NCBI GenBank assembly: GCA_950097015.1
Contig: CATNEN010000037.1
Location: 2,447,501 to 2,511,500, forward strand
Direction: 5' to 3'
DNA length: 64,000 nucleotides
Origin: Macrostomum hystrix
Lineage: Eukaryota; Platyhelminthes; Macrostomidae
Part shown: piece after piece, positions 25,427 through 39,177 of the stretch
Position numbering within the stretch: position 1 is the stretch's first letter
How the letters are laid out: the number at the start of each line of letters is the position of its first letter
Translations under genes and position numbers: made by a program
Notes under the pieces: model-generated
What the model saw: only the letters and a program-made list of their open reading frames with translations
The model's database searches: none
Told to the model about the DNA's origin: nothing

Positions 25427-28400
25427 ATGCTGACGTTCAGCCAGCTTCTCGCCTTGCTGACGGCCCTGGCAGCGGTCCGATACCCGCAGCCCATCGTCGC
25501 CCTGTACACCTTCGAGCACTCGATCGCTATCTCGGAGGAGACTCCGCCACAGTCTCTGGGCAATGTGGCAACTCTGGGCAACCTGTCCAGGCACCTGACC
25601 GTCACAGGGCCGCTGGCCTACACCCTGGAGATGCACGACAACTTCGTGGCAGTCGACCCGACCAGCGGCGACCTCCGGCTGAAGGCGCCCATCGACCTGG
25701 AGTCGATCTGCCGGTCGTCAGCGAAGTGTCCCCAGGGTGGCCGGCACGCCTTCTCGGTGGTTGTGCGCGAGCTTCAGCCAGCCGGTCAGCCAGCGGGGCC
25801 GCAGTCGCAGGGCCTCCGAGTGGCGCGGGCCAGGTTCAACCTTCTGATTCGCGACGTGAACGATCACTCGCCGAGATTCCAGTCAACCTACGAGGAGATT
25901 CAACGGGACGAGTCCGTCTGCGTGGTGGTGGAAGTGGCCTGTCCGAACCCGCGCATCGGCCTGCCAATCGCCAAGGACGAAGACTTCTCACCCGAGCTGA
26001 GCAGAGTCGCCTACACCATCGACCCGGCTAGCGCCAGCGCGGAGACCCTCGAGACCTTCAGGCTGAAGGTGGACGAGTTCGGCAATCCCTACCTGCTGAT
26101 TCGGAAGGGCCTTGACGCGGAGCGCCGGCAGAGCTACCAGTTCGACCTGGTGGCGCAGGACGGCCACGCCAAGCAAGGCCGCATCACGGTGCGCATCGTC
26201 ATCAAGGACGTCAATGACAATAGTCCCAAGTTCGAGGCAAAGCACACTTCGTTGCGAGTGTCCGAGGACAAACCAAAGGGATTCGTCATTACGAAGGTGA
26301 GAAACTTACCTGTCCCCTTTGTCTGTGACTTTAGGTTTTATCTTTTGGTGGCGAAGACACTCGAGACCTTCTTCTTCGTTTAAAGGAAGTTGTAACCGTG
26401 TGTGTCGGACTTACGACTTGAAGGTCGGGGGTTCGATTCCCGACTCCACTAAAACAATTTGTGTTCTTTAACAAAAAACTTTACTCTGTATTGCTTCATT
26501 TCACTCAGCTGTTAAACAGCTACCAGCATTATCTGGGGTAATTGAGGCTGTGGCGTCCGGCCCAGTCTGGAGTAGCTACTACTGCAACAATAACAGCAAC
26601 GTCGATGAATAGAGAGTGCGCAAGGCAGCGCTGATCAGGTTGTGTGGGCCGGCGGAATTGTGGGATGATGCCGTCTTCTTCATCTGGCGAATGCTGGTGC
26701 CGGGAGCTGCTCACAACACAGTGACTCAACGTGCAGTGGGAGGGAGCAGAAACAGCGAATGCATGATTAATAAGCCCTACCCGGCAGAGGGCTGCAAAAA
26801 ATGGCAGAACTGTTGGGGGGGCCTCCAAAACAGCATGCAGCCACACACAAACCCGGCTTATCTTGGCTGCTAATCATCATCTCTGCAATGCCATTCTGGA
26901 GCTAGTCTGGCACGCTGCTCATTAGGCTGCTGCTGCTGCTTCTAGAATCCCTAGATCCTTGCCTTATGCCAAATAATGAATTGCTTTGCGTTTTTTTATA
27001 CATGGCTTTGAATTATATTTTTTCGAATTCGGTTGTATAAAATCCAGCGAGACCCGCTAGAAGGTCGAAGGGAATTTTCGTCACACCATCTTCTCCCTTC
27101 TTAAATGGAGTGCTGTCTCTTTATTAGACTCGCCTTGTTCTACTATCACCTGGTAAATATGCAACCAAAGCTGCCAGCCTGCAAACTGGTTGGCTGCTAA
27201 TTCATTATCCAACTTCTTCTGGGAGTGTGCGTGAGAGCGAGTACTGAAAATTGTAAAACGTGTCTTATTATGACCCCAAAATCACTATTGGTCTACATCC
27301 ATCATGGTTAAAGACTACAGACTACAGACTACAGGCTACAGGCGACAGGCTACAGACTATAGGCGACAGGCTACAGACTATAGGCGACAGGCTACAGACT
27401 ATAGGCTACAGACTACAGACTACAGACTACAGGCGACAGGCTACAGACTATAGGCGACAGGCTACAGACTATAGGCTACAGAATAAAGACTACAGACTAC
27501 AGGCTACAGGCTACAGGCTACAGAACACACAGGTTACAGGCTACAGTCTACAGGTTACAGGCTACAGAACACACAGGTTACAGGTTACAGGCTACAGACT
27601 ACAGGCTACAGGTTACAGACTACAGACTACAGGCTACAGACTACAGACTACAGGCTACACACTATAGGCTACAGACAAGAGATTACAGGCTACAGACTAC
27701 AGGTTACAGGCTACAGACTACAGGTTACAGGCTACAGACTACAGGTTACAGGCTACAGACTACAGGTTACAGGCTACAGACTACAGGTTACAGGCTACAG
27801 ACTACAGGTTACAGGCTACAGACAACAGGTTACAGGCTACAGGCTACAGAACACACAGGTTACAGGCTACAGGCTACAGGCTACAGACTACAGGCTACAG
27901 GCTACAGGCAACAGACTATAGAATACAGGCTACAGGCTACAGACTACAGACTACAGACTACAGGCTACAGACTACAGGTTACAGGCTACAGGCTACAGAA
28001 CACACAGGTTACAGGCTACAGGCTACAGAACACAGGTTACAGGCTACAGGCTACACTCATGCCTTGCGCTTAACATTCGCAGCCAATTTTTTGTGTTCTC
28101 TGGCTCAAAAAGACACTCCCCTGCCCCCTATTTCCCTGAGGCTCTTTTTTAGGCAGCGATGTAGCAAAGCAGCTACAGTGCTCACACTTTCTCACTCACA
28201 AATCGCGCGCACAACTTGTGGCGGCGAGTCGAGTTGGGTGTCTCGGAAGAGAAAAAAATGAACTCGCAGCTTGGGCCAAGTTGAGTCCCACTTCTCAAAG
28301 CTTGGAGTGCTTAGAGTGGCTCATCCCACCGCCCTGTACTGATCCCTGTTCCACTTCAGCCAAGTGGCCTCCAAGCGATGGAGGACACGCCGCCCGAAAT

Positions 28401-31400
28401 CCTAATGGGATAAACGGCTAGGGATTTGAATCACTCTGCTCAAGTCTCCTGATAGTCTAGTTTACACATTCTCTTCGATTTTCTGAACTCCAACAATGGA
28501 AAACAGTGAAGCCTGATTTCTTCTTTGAATTCCGGAATTCTGCTCTCATTACAATGATTTAATCTCCAAGAGGAAATGCACAATTGATCCACAAAGGATG
28601 GCCACCTTGACCTGGGCAAAGTGTGCGACTTTCAAAATTGGACATTGCTAAAAGGATTATTTTTTTATTCCAAGGAGTGCTGGAGAATTTTCTTAACAAC
28701 CGGAAGCTGCGGGACCGGGCTTGACTTTAATTGTATTTTAAAATAAGCTTGAAAAATTAGGGGAAATTAGTAATGGGAATGAGAGGCCAGGATTAGGGGC
28801 CATCAGCTATGCTTCTCTGGATTGAATGCCTCATAATTCTTTTTGTCCCTAATGGGGGAATGCCTGAGGGGACTATGTTAATCTGAATGGGATGGGGAGG
28901 AGAAATGAGCCCAAGTCGATGGGGAGTCAGCGAAGGGAGGTTAATCAGAGACTAAATCACAGGGCCACCCTAACAACACACTTTTACGAGGCCTGTAGGA
29001 ACATCAGGCGGGACAGCTGGCTCAGGTCTGCTAAAATACCGCATAAAAATATTGTCAATGACTTTATTCCATAGATAAATTTGAATATTAAAGTACTTTA
29101 CTTGTGTGCTGTTTTATTTGATTCCAAGCCATAGCTTAGGGCTATGTGACCCTGTGGGGTGATAAGACCAGAAACTAAAAAGCCATGCGACCTAAGGGGC
29201 ATCTTCCGAAATATAGGATGAAACTTGGGTTATAAAAATATTGAGGAATATACTTTTGTAGTCTTCCCTCTGCTCCTTTTCTGAGAAATATTCCCATCCA
29301 CCACTTTTACGATCACCTTCTGCTCCCTTCTCGCCGATAGTCTCAACAGAGCCGGTGAGACATCGCTGGGACTCGGTCTCTGAGGAGAGGCAACTCCTAG
29401 AAGAAGATTTTCTTTTATCATCACCGAGGAAAGCCGAGTTTAACTAGACGGGATTCGACAAGTTGACGGACAGGGAGTTTCTTGGGAGCGAAGTCTGGAA
29501 AAAATACCTACCACTATTAACTATGCATACGTAATCCTTTGCGCTGAAAGCCACTACATTTCAAGGCCCACATCATTGTTTTGTTCAAGACCCCTATAGC
29601 CTGTTCCCCTCCACGCAATGTCCATGTTTTCCCAACCCCAGTCCTGACAGACACAGAGTGTAATTGCTTGTGCAGTGTTCCCAAAATTAAAATTCCTGCT
29701 TTGCATGGGTTGTGCTTTTAGAAGATATAAAAGTTCGAGGCATAATATTCATCGATTTAAATTTAAACCCATTTTCATTGCATATTTTAATTTCTTATCA
29801 AATTCGTTTTCTATCTGATAGCAAATAGATTTGAATCCTGTCACCTATTTGCGTGGCAGGTGACAGATATTTAGGATCGGTGTGTCACCTGTTTAGGTGT
29901 CAGTTCACTGATAATTACGATCGGTGTGTCACCTGTTTAGGTGTCAGTTCACTGATAATTAGGATCGGTGTGTCACCTGTTTAGGTGTCAGTTCACTGAT
30001 AATTAGGATCGGTGTGTCACCTGTTTAGGTGTCAGTTCACTGATAATTAGGATCGGTGTGTCACCTGTTTAGGTATCAGGTCACTGATAATTAGGATTGG
30101 TGTGTCACCTGTTTAGGTATCAGGTCACTGATAATTAGGATCGGTGTGTCACCTGTTTAGGTGTCAGGTCACTGATAATTAGGATCGGTGTGTCACCTGG
30201 TATAGATTAGAAAGATCAGTATGCGAAAGCCACTATTAAGTGAAATGCGGACCTAATATGGAAGTATACCAAGCATAGCTGTCTCTATACTTGATTGCTA
30301 AAAGTGCAATCATTTATGAAAACAGAATGAGACAGAAAATCGGTACGTCCTGTTACTTTCATTCCTAGGCTGTCACCAAATTTGTTAAACAGTTTAGAGC
30401 GCACAAAAACCAGATTTCAATATTTGCATAGCGGTCAGTGGTTCGGGCCACTGGCTGAGAGCGTGTCTGCTCAAACAGTAGCATTTGATCAGCTGATCAG
30501 CCGCCACCGCGTCAGTTGTCTGCAGTCATTTTCAATTGACAGATTAGAAACAGCTTTAAATTTCGTTTCGCCATATTGGTAAATTGTCACAGTTGTCTCA
30601 GGAGGAAAAGTGACACCTACCAAATGACATAATCACTGTTTGGTAATTAACAATGAGGAAATTAAGAGGCAATATAATATTCCATTTATCCCCTCAGGCA
30701 GTGATGGGATATCGGAAACCCGTTGACCTTGTCACCTCTCCCAGATTCATTAAAGCTTCATTACCGTTTTTTGCTGTGTTTGCTTCACCTCCATTTTCTT
30801 TTAGAGGTGAAAAAATAGGAAGTTTAATCAGTGGTTTGTTAATTTGCAATCTTCGTCAGACTAATAGGAGAATATCCTTCACCCCCAGGGGAGAGAATTT
30901 GAAGGCACCAGAAGCCACTGCTGACCAGGGATAGAGGGGAATAGGAAATGAGGTTTGGTTTGGGGATCTGATCTGCTATCGGTCCTTCATCACCGATGCC
31001 GTGCAGTGCTGAGCAGTTCTGTTTCCCACCCCAACCCCACCGAGTCCCATAGGCAGTTTTCTCAATCGCCACTTACTCAGCGGATCGCTCAGAACCTTAA
31101 ATAGGCCGACTCCCCGCGGGAGGCAAGGTGGTTGGGGGTGGAGCTGCGTTGCCTGGATGGGGGATAAGATAATTAAGACCGCTAAATTTTCTAGCGGGGC
31201 AGGAATTTTTGAGAAGCCGTGGAAATGATCTGGCGCGTCGGGGATGAGGAGGGACGGAGTCTGGACTGGCATGCGAAACTGGGCTTATTCAGAATAAGAA
31301 TTGCCTCCGTTTGTGGAATTGTTAATTTACTATTTTTTCATCTCATTCTGACCGGAATCTCAAACAGACACCTTGCGTGAGCTGGTAAAATGGTGACCCT

Positions 31401-34400
31401 GACCGCAATGGCTTGAAATACAAACTATGATCTGATTAGTAGGTTTGAAAGGCTTGAAACAAACGCCTACAGGGCAGATGATGTAGGGAGAGTATGAGAT
31501 GTAGGGAGAGTATGAGATGGATGAAGAGAGTAGGAGATGTAGGGAGAGAGTAGGAGATGTAGGGAGAGAGTAGGAGATGTAGGGAGAGAGTAGGAGATGT
31601 AGGGAGAGAGTAGGAGATGTAGGGAGAGAGTAGGAGATGTAGGGAGAGAGTAGGAGATGTAGGGAGAGAGAAGGAGATGTAGGGAGAGAGTAGGGGATAA
31701 AGGGAGTGAGTAGGGGATAAAGGGAGAGAGTAAGGGATAAAGGGAGAGAGTAGGGGATAAAGGGAGAGAGTAGGGGATAAAGGGAGAGAGTAAGGGATAA
31801 AGGGAGAGAGTAAGGGATAAAGGGAGAAAGTAGGGGATAAAGGGAGAGAGTAAAGGATAAAGGGAGAGAGTAGGGGATAAAGGGAGTGAGTAGGGGATAA
31901 AGGGAGAGAGTAGGGGATAAAGGGAGAGAGTAAGGGATAAAGGGAGAGAGTAAGGGATAAAGGGAGAAAGTAGGGGATAAAGGGAGAGAGTAAAGGATAA
32001 AGGGAGAGAGTAGGGGATAAAGGGAGTGAGTAGGGGATAAAGGGAGAGAGTAGGGGATAAAGGGAGAGAGTAGGGGATAAAGGAAGAGAGTAAGGGATAA
32101 AGGGAGAGAGTAGGGGATAAAGGGAGAGAGTAGGGGATAAAGGGAGAGAGTAAGGGATAAAGGGAGAGAGTAAGGGATAAAGGGAGAAAGTAGGGGATAA
32201 AGGGAGAGAGTAAAGGATAAAGGGAGAGAGTAGGGGATAAAGGGAGTGAGTAGGGGATAAAGGGAGAGAGTATGGGATAAAGGGAGAAAGGGAGAAAGGG
32301 ATAAAGGAGGGAAGAAAAAATCCAGTTAAAAAAGTTAAAAGCTACGAAGAATGGCAAATCAGATTAAAAAATGGAAAAAGAGTGCCGCCGCCTTGATGCC
32401 GCAGCATTTTCAACAAGTAGCAGGGCATACACACCCCCACACACACTCACTTGCATCCGCGCACAACTTACACGCTCAATGAGCCTGAGAACAGAGTTGC
32501 GTAACAGCCGCATGGGACCAGCTGCGCGGCGGCGGCGGAGGCGGCAAGAAGCCCCGCATAGTAAATAAAGCGCCGAGGCCCTCTGGGAGTTGCGGTCGGG
32601 ATGGGCCGCTAACAAACTCGATATGGAAAGGAGGAGATGACAGCGCGATACGCCAGCGGGCCGTGGCAGCCTGCATGCAAATGAGACACGGACAGTTAGG
32701 CTTTGGGAGTCTGAGATGCATTGGCTGGGGAGTAAGTGTGAAATTCTACTTGTGGAGCACAGGGCTGACAGCTGATCAGCCAGTGATACTCGTTAATTTT
32801 ATTGAGAAAATTCACATAATCTTATAATTGGATTCTTTGCGAATAGAGTGTAGAAAATAAAAATGAATCCATATCTGTACTTGCCTGGATGAAATTCTCT
32901 TTTTTACAAATGGGTACCAGCCGCGCCAGTCCATGGACCGAACAACTGTACACAGCTGCATTTGGGTGTAAATTAGAATTTAAATTAAATTCATCTCCCC
33001 TGTCTAACACCTCAACAGCTGAAGGCCAATGACAAGGACCTCAGTCACGAGCTCGAGTACTCGATTGACGCCAGCTCGCCGGAGGAGTCGCGTCGTCACT
33101 TCGACGTTCTGTCAGACGGCAGCCTGACGATCAAGGAGCCGCTGGACTTTGAGACCCAGGCAGCATTCCGCATGCAGGTGAAGGTCTCGGACGGCCGCTT
33201 CGAGGACAAGACAGTCGTCGAGGTGGTGGTTGAAGACGCTAACGACAATGCGCCTGAGTATGAGGAGAGCGGCCAGCTGCAGGTGGAGGAGGGCCGCGAG
33301 GCCGGCGAGAGAATCGGCTCCGTGCGTGCCTTCGATCGCGACTCCGGGCCCCGCGGCGAGGTCGACTGCGAGACCCGGTCGCAGCACAACAACCGCTTTC
33401 TGAGCGTCAAATTCGCCCAGACCGACCTGCCGAACACCTACGCGGTGCACTCGGCTATGACATTCGACCGGGAGCGGGACCAGGTGGTGACGGGAACCCT
33501 GGTGTGCTGGGACCGCGGCCAGCCCAGCCTCACCAGCACCTACACGGCTAGAATCATTGTTCTGGATCGGAACGACAATGCGCCAAGATTTCTGGACACC
33601 GACGCGTCCGGAATGATTGAGACCCAGCTGGTTGAGAACAATCGACCAGGAGCCCTGGTCACTCGACTGCGGGCCATCGACGCTGACGAGGGCGAGAACG
33701 CCCGGCTCACCTACCGACTTGTCGGCGACGGGAATGATGACTCTTTCGAGGTGGACGCCGTCAGTGGCGAGGTCACGGCCAGGCGGAGCTTCGATCGGGA
33801 GCGTCGGGACTCCTACAGGCTGCGGCTGGAGGTGTCGGACTCCGGCCGGCCGGCCCTGACAGGCTCAGCGCTGCTTCGCGTCAGCATCGCCGATGAGAAC
33901 GACAACGCGCCGCAGTTCACCGGAGCCACCGCCTTCCAGGTGAACGAGAACACCGCGCCGCCAGTGCTTCTCGGAGTGATGACGGCCACCGATGCTGACA
34001 TCGGTGAGTTAGTACTTTAGCTCAGGCGTTTAGGGATTTCTCGACAGTTAGATCATTCCATTGAACCCGAACTCGCGCATTACTCAGGCGTGAATGGCCA
34101 GGTGTTCTTCACTCAGCTGTCGCACAGTCACATGGACAGATTCCGGGTGGACCTGAACGGTAGCCTTGTGGCCACCGCCAAGCTGGACCGCGAGGAGCGC
34201 AGCGAGTACAGCATCCCGGTGCGCGTGTCCGACCGCGCCGCGGCGCCGGCGTCCAAGTTCACCGACCAGCTCGTCCTGGTCCGCGTGCTGGACGTCAACG
34301 ACGAGACGCCGCGCATTGTGCAGCCGTCCAGCGGCGGCTCCGGCGTCAACTCCACTGGCGTCAACGGGGCCGCGGTCCGCATCAGCATCTACACTCACCG

Positions 34401-37400
34401 GCCGGGCGCCTCCGTGCTGCAGGTTCGGGCGGTTGACCGCGACGAAGGCGTCAACGGCCAGATTGTGTACAGCCTGACCCAGGGCCGCGGGTCCAAGTTC
34501 AGCATAGACGCTGATAGCGGCGAGATCAAAGTGGCTCGAGCGCTGGATGTGTCAGATATGACGAGGCACAAACTCATGGTGCAGGCCTCAGACCGGGACC
34601 CCGTGCACCCGCGATCAGATGCCAAGGTGAGATTGATCCCAATGATCCCATTGTGAAATGATCCCATTGTGAAATGATCCCATTGTGAAATGATCCCATT
34701 GTGAAATGATCCCATTGTGAAATGATCCCATTGTGAAATGATCCCATTGTGAAATGATCCCATTGTGAAATGATCCCATTGTGAAATGATCCCATCGTGA
34801 AATGATCCCATCGTGAAAGGATCCCATCATTCGGAAATGATCCCATTCTCAAACAGTATTGCACAGTGAGGAAATTCGCCTATCCAGCAGACCCAGAGGG
34901 TTGAAAAGGTGCAGGGTTAAAAAACACCCAGCCATTCAAACAAAATCCCAGATTTATTGACTTTTGCTTTGAGAGCAAATTCTATTTGCGCGGAAGTGAG
35001 TGAAGTATGAGTGGGATTGGTTGGTCTGAGGACTAAATGATTATTCTCGCGCTGATATTTTTTGACAGTTGCATATTTGCTCTAGGTGTTTCGGGCAACG
35101 ACAGTGCTTCACAGTTTTGGCGACAAACATTTAATCTGCAACCCACTCGCGGACTCAGAAATGAAAAATTGTCTCCCTTAGGCCAGCTCCTCTCTTTTCT
35201 TCTAGAGACGAAAAATTTTGCGGAGCAATCCCGAGTTACTTTGCTGGGCTATTACGTAACTCGCGGCAAGTTTTCACAGTTAAGCTGAAACATCAAAGCC
35301 CCATACTGTATTGTTTAGCGAAACAATAAACTGCTAAATGACGTTGGCCTTGGGGGCTTTGCCGTTGGCCAAAGTTGGTTGTTTGTGCAATCAGGCGAAT
35401 GAAGTGACCAGTGATTAGAAAATGTTTCTAAATCTGTCTTTTACACAAGAGGTCAAGAGACGCTCCTTGAACAAGACCCTAATAGCGTAATTCTGGCGGG
35501 GTTGTGACCGCCCTCCTCAGTCCATGGACTGAACAGCTGTACACAGCATTCAGAAGCGAATTGTACATTGGGTTAGATGTCCTTTGGAGGGGGTGGGTAG
35601 CACAGCGGTCTAACGCGTTTGCCTCTCGCACCAAGGTCCCTGAGCTCGATTCCGTGGTGAGGCCACATTCATTTGGGGCGCAGCCGCGGAGAGAAGGCTT
35701 GGGGGCATGTCGTGCAATTTACGCCCTTGAGGGCCAACCTCCAAGGACGATGAGAAAGTCAGGGCAGATGTACACACCTGTGTGAGCATGTGCCTGCGTA
35801 CAGTATCTGTGTGCGTGTGTGCTCAGGAGTCAGCGAAATGAGCAGAATTGCCTCCTCGCTGGCTGCAGGTCTAGTGTCACCAAATGATGTGCCAGTCAGC
35901 CCTGCCGCACCTAATATCTTGATTATATGTCATTTATACCAGTTCTATATTCTATCGTCGCTTTTTAGTTACAATGAAGATCACATATTTGAATAATGAT
36001 TAACGCATTGATGCCAAGCCTTCAAACTTCAAAGTTCGTTCCTTCTCACATTAGCTCTACTGGCTTCGTCAGTGAGCTATTTCTAGCAGCTAAGAGAGAG
36101 ACGACAAGGCAAACTGACTCCGCACAGGCAGCTCAAAAAAATTCCCCGCCCCAATCCCCCAGACTCTCGTGTTTCAACTCCCCAGCCGCCTTGCTATGCT
36201 TATCAGTGTTGGGATCTCAACAAGCCCTATGATCCCACCCACCCACCCTGACCCATGCGGCATCTCATCTCGCACCATCTCGCTGGACTCTGTCTGCTAT
36301 GCAACCGATGAATCCCCGTGGGACAGTTCAGATGAAAGGGAAGCATTTTTATAAAAACGACTCAAAGCCCAAGCCTGGCCCGCATGTGTCAAGATGAAAC
36401 AGTGAGAACACGGAGCTGAGGTGCCAGACCACCTTTATCAATCGGCTGAATATCGGCTGTCTAGTTTATCATGTAGTCCGATAGTCCACTCCACTTAGAA
36501 TCAGCACCAGCCTGACCCTCTAATCATGGATTCTGGGCTGTGTGTGTGTGTGTGTTTTGGCCCAGCTGATGACGCAATCAAACAATAACTGTCCATCATG
36601 GCCAAACTTCGTCGCTACTTTCATTTCTAATTTCTAAAATCTTCTCTCGATCCTCATATGAAATTCTAAGCCTCTCATTTTGTGTGCAGACCGACAGTGT
36701 AAAGTGGTAGCCGGGTCTTTGTTAATTTTCTGAGAGATCTCTCCCGGGCTCTTTTAAGTTCGAATGGGAGCAAAATGAAAGGGAATTATGAAAACCGGAT
36801 GCCCAGGGACCTTGTCATTAAAATCCCAGCTGGCCTGCTTCCCCCAATCCGCCAGTTCTTGGTTCAAAAGGAGAACGAAATTATTAAACTCTACAGATTC
36901 TAATCTACTCATAGAAATTAATATTCGACGAAAATTAGTCATGTTCCTCTGGAAGCGAACATCCAAATGACTAAATTAAGAGCATACTACAGCACGACGT
37001 GGAGGTCAGGGGTTCGATACCCAACTCAAATGGAAGAACTGGAACAGGTAGTTTCAGTCATGAAACGTTGAGGGTCTTGTCAATCTATCGCCCTGACTAT
37101 CTGCCTGTCAGCTCACATGACCCTCCAAGTTGACCCTTCAGTCAGTTTTGCCCCACTTCAGCCAATCCCAGTGCTTAAAAAAATTGTGAGCTTTGATATT
37201 TGATGCGAACTGCGTGCTGCCTGGTCTTAAGTTTTCTATTTATTGGCGATCCATAATTGAGGATTTAGCCACTGGCAAGATTTGATCTGTCTTGTAAAAT
37301 TATTTCAATTTTTCATCACTTACTCTTCTTTAATGCAAATTATGTGGCTATCACAGTCGATGGTTTGAGCACAGTCTAGGTTTGAGCATAGTCTAGGGTT

Positions 37401-39140
37401 TGAGCATAGTCTAGGGTTTGAGCATAGTCTAGGGTTTGAGCATAGTCTAGGGTTTGAGCATAGTCTAGGGTTTGAGCATAGTCTAGGGTTTGAGCATAGT
37501 CTAGGGTTTGAGCATAGTCTAGGGTTTGAGCATAGTCTAGGGTTTGAGCACAGTCTAGGGTTAGAGCATAGTCTAGGGTTTGAGCACAGTCTAGGGTTTG
37601 AGCATACTCTAGGCAGCCGACAGCACAGCCGCAGCTATTGCGCGGCGCATCTAAAGGCTGCGTACGGCTGTTCAGTCCATGGACTGGGGGGACGCCACAC
37701 TCACCCTCAATTACCCAGCTAATGCTGATACCCATTAAACAGCTGGTTGAACTGAAGCAATGCAGAGTTAAGTGTCTTTCTAAAGGACACAAACTGTTCC
37801 ATTGTAGTCAGGAATCGAACCAAAGACCTTTGAGCCGTAAGTCCGACGCTCTAACCGCTAGGCTACGACATCCTTCTAGCCTCTATAGCCATAGAGTTGA
37901 GTCCTTATCAGTTTTATTGCTTCAAAATCGCAGGTAATCTACGTCGATGTTGACGACACTCCACCGCCTTCGAATCTTCTGGACGAAGCGGAGCTGGCCG
38001 CCGCCCACACGCGGCGCAACGTCATCATCATCGTGATCCTGGCCGCCGTGTCAGCCGTGCTGGCCATAATTCTCATCATCGCCATCACCTGCGTGAATCG
38101 CCCGTGCTGCGGCATGTACGGCTCGCACCAGTACGCATCGGGACTTGGCGGACGCGGTGTGAAACGGCCGCCAGAGACTGAAAACGATCAGCAGTACCTG
38201 GAGCAGGCGCTTCACCTCACTGTGGCTGACGGTGATATTATTGGCGGCGCGGCCTGGGGCCCCGGAATGCCCATCGACCTGCATCGCCAGACAGGATCTC
38301 AGGTGGGTTAGCGAAGCGACAAACTCGATGATTGTCTATGGGCTTGAGTCTGGGTTTGAATCATTTGGGTTTTGAGTCTCTTGGGTTTTTTATTTTTTGG
38401 TGGGTTTTGTCTTCTGGGTTTCGAGTTGTCTCAGTTTTGAGTCATGTTTTGACTGGGTTTTTCAGTCGTTTAGGTTTTGAGTTTTAGGGTTTTGAGTCGT
38501 CTGGGTTTTGAGTCATCTGGGTTTTTAGTCATCTGGCAGAAGTGAAGTCAACAATCTGCAATCGGCCCACAGAGTCCAATCGTGACAACTTCGTTTGCCT
38601 CGCCAATTCACGAGGGCTACTGCGGCGCTGGTGGCATCGGCAGCGGACGCACCCTGCCAAATCCTAGGCATCATCAGCAGACTCACCAGGCGGTCATCAA
38701 ATCGCCCACGGCCACATCTAGCATCGGGGGAGCCTGTGGAGCTGGCAAGACTGGAAAGAGTGACCAGGTCAGTGAGGGTTTTTATACTCAATCAGGTTGG
38801 AGAACTTTGAGACCTCCAGAATTTTATCGCGGTTGAGCATAGACTAGGGTTTGAGGATGATTTAGGGTTTGAGCATAGTCTTGGGGTTTGATCATAGTCT
38901 AGGGGCTTAAGCATAGTTTAGGGGTTTGAGCATAGTTTAGGGTTTGAGCATAGTCTAGATTGTGGTGTCGTCTAGGGTTTGAGTAAGCTCTAAACTTGGC
39001 TACAAGCTCCCCAAGCTAGTTTATGGCTTGTCTTAAGGTTGGGCATCGCCTTTGATTTTATCAACCTCAAATTGTTGTCAATCAAATGACCTCCAGGTGA
39101 ACTTTTGGCTCTACCAGATCAAGGAAGATGCCTGTACACC

Positions 39141-39177
<37 letters not shown>

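Noticed and set aside
25369-26031. Overlapping long frames on both strands of protocadherin exon 1
   Set aside because: Shadows of GC-rich coding DNA; the cadherin frame accounts for the region.
38531-38572. Alternative acceptor (AG near 38539) for protocadherin exon 5
   Set aside because: It would read AAG then TGA in the required phase; the acceptor at 38571-38572 keeps the frame.
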